Below are positions 62,860 through 64,000 of a stretch of DNA of 64,000 nucleotides, piece after piece. How positions within the stretch are numbered: the first letter of the stretch is position 1; every line of letters begins with the position of its first letter. A program made the translations under genes and the position numbers. The notes under the pieces are model-generated. The model saw only the letters and a program-made list of their open reading frames with translations. It did no database searches and had not been told where the DNA came from. The stretch is from Liopterus haemorrhoidalis (Eukaryota; Arthropoda; Insecta; Coleoptera; Dytiscidae): positions 34,204,306-34,268,305 of the forward strand of contig OZ020616.1 in NCBI GenBank assembly GCA_963971575.1, given 5' to 3'.

Positions 62860-64000
62860 CACTGCAGGCCATAAGTTTAGGACTAGTTGTTTTTTTGACT
62901 ATTTGATTATTTGTTTTAATTCTCAACGGAGATAAAAATTGATGAGTATTTAATTTTTTCTATTACACAGAACATAACTTTAGTCTACATAGATCATTTT
63001 AAGATGGTTTTTATTTATTTATACAAAATTATCCGAGTTTATATTATGTTTGTTTGTTTTCGCTTACGTTAGTATATTTACATTACGATATCTTTGGATT
63101 GTTAAATTAATGCTGACTTGAAATTTCTTTTATATTTATACTATTAACTGTTAATATAGTCTTTATTAGTGACTTACAGTAAGTTTGAAGCGCTAGATAT
63201 TTTTTTAAATCAGTTTTTGTTTTGTATTTTTTCCGATACAACTTTTTTAGATTTTTACATCACTGAGACTACCAAAATGGGTAAAACTCGAGAACTTAGT
63301 CTTGAAACTCGTTCAGCCATCATAACCCTTCACAATGAAGGTAAATCTGAACGTATTATTGCTGCCCAGTTGAAAACTTCTGTGCACAACGCTATTGCAA
63401 GATTTAAGGAAACAGGCAGTAATAAAGACCTACCACGTTCAGGACGACCCAGAATCACATCAAAAGTGCAGGATAATTTGTTGCTATCACAAGTAAAAGA
63501 AATAGACGTCTGACCGCCCCTGAAACTCGAGCAGAATCGAACAGAACTGGTTCGAAGGAGGTATCATTAACTACCGTGAAGCGCCGTTTACGTGAAGCCA
63601 ATTTGTTCGGCCGTGTCGCTGTTCGAAAACCACTTCTTAGGCCCCAAAATAAGAAGAAACGGTTAGAGTGGGCTCTTCATCGCCAATGGACAGTGGATGA
63701 TTTTAAAAAAGTACTGTGGACAGATGAATCGAAGTTTGAAATATTTGGTTCCAGGCGTAGAACATTCGTCCGTCGGAGCCAGGGAGAAAAGATGCTGCCT
63801 CAGTGTGTGGTACCCACAGTAAAACTTGGAGGTGGGTCCATTATGGTCTGGGGAGCTTTCTCGGGTCTTGGCATGAGAAATCTTGTGCGTATAGAAGGTA
63901 TTCTCAACAAGGAGCGCTACAAATCAATTTTAGAAGACCATGCGGTACCATCTGGCCTAAGAGTGATTGGACCTGGGTTCACTCTAATGCAAGACAACGA
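62860..64000 (+). mobile_element. Tc1-family transposon, right end outside the window
   Basis: The left boundary is placed after TA at 62858-62859 with CACTGCAGGCCATAAGTTTA, a Tc1-like terminus (inference; no right end to compare). 400 bp of untranslated sequence precede the transposase. The element is inserted in the hAT end at 62778. Confidence 0.65.
63277..64000 (+). pseudogene. Tc1-like transposase, one frameshift, partial
   Basis: Begins MGKTRELSLETRSAIITLHN. The paired-like domain reads EGKSERIIAAQLKTSVHNAI, then RSGRPRITSKVQD. At about 63502 a single-base loss shifts the frame (ends EIDV); the other frame continues RRLTAPETRAESNRTGSKEV, KRLEWALHRQWTVDDFKKVL, LWTDESKFEIFGSRRRTFVR (first catalytic D), GGGSIMVWGAFSGLGMRNLV and finally FTLMQDN at the edge, just at the second catalytic D. 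Apart from the frameshift it is well preserved, the least decayed DNA transposase here. The catalytic E and C-terminus are outside the window. The native start is placed at MGKTRE rather than the upstream in-frame ATG at 63169 because similarity begins there. Confidence 0.9.

Overview
The window is AT-rich, intron-like DNA from an insect or closely related arthropod. The evidence is the mix of mobile elements (mariner and Tc1, many hAT, piggyBac, Harbinger-like, gypsy, copia, several LINE lineages, tRNA-derived SINEs, Penelope-type ribozyme remnants) and interstitial TTAGG-like blocks, the insect telomere motif. The species cannot be told from the sequence. Base composition, lack of operons and splice-site structure are all eukaryotic.

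Host gene content is very small. I see two convincing exons of one host gene on the minus strand (36516-36720 and 17454-17577). Both have clean splice sites, and their reading phases join exactly across an 18.9 kb intron. The protein was not recognised. Almost everything else is mobile DNA in and around that intron.

Layout: 1-6.5 kb holds a hAT end, a 5'-truncated LINE with an open reverse transcriptase frame, and a composite inverted-repeat element (2744-6213). That composite was invaded by two hAT elements with perfect 8-bp target duplications and by a Helentron-type element. 8.7-10.7 kb holds a broken mariner and a group of degenerate minisatellites around a tandem repeat with telomere-like blocks. 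10.7-20 kb holds nested hATs, two mariners, a tandemly duplicated MITE and the second host exon. 20-26.5 kb holds a hAT C-terminus, a Helentron-type element, LINE reverse transcriptase fragments, a Harbinger fragment and a SINE. 26.4-36 kb holds MITEs, a Tc1 remnant, a Harbinger-like element with a SANT-like domain, a SINE, ribozyme-like motifs and a LINE RNase H region. 36.5-47.5 kb holds the first host exon, a 1.9 kb hAT, an internally deleted mariner, a small gypsy with both LTRs, three Helentron-type copies and a piggyBac derivative. 48-59.8 kb holds nested LINEs, a THAP fragment, a long decayed LINE carrying a Tc1/mariner-type insertion and a ribozyme-bearing insertion, a collapsed copia, a mariner and another LINE. 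61.4-64 kb holds a second telomere-like core repeat flanked by inverted degenerate arrays, and a Tc1 transposase running off the end.

The strongest candidates for something undescribed are: (i) the two loci where the same 89-bp telomere-like core is sandwiched between unrelated inverted minisatellite arrays; (ii) the Helentron-type family (GTCT tract, subterminal inverted repeats, terminal hairpin), whose copies carry different tRNA-like modules at the same internal position; (iii) the set of Penelope-type hammerhead-ribozyme motifs, one inside a 213-bp insertion with a 12-bp target duplication. No intact autonomous DNA transposon is visible. Most transposase frames are broken or internally deleted.
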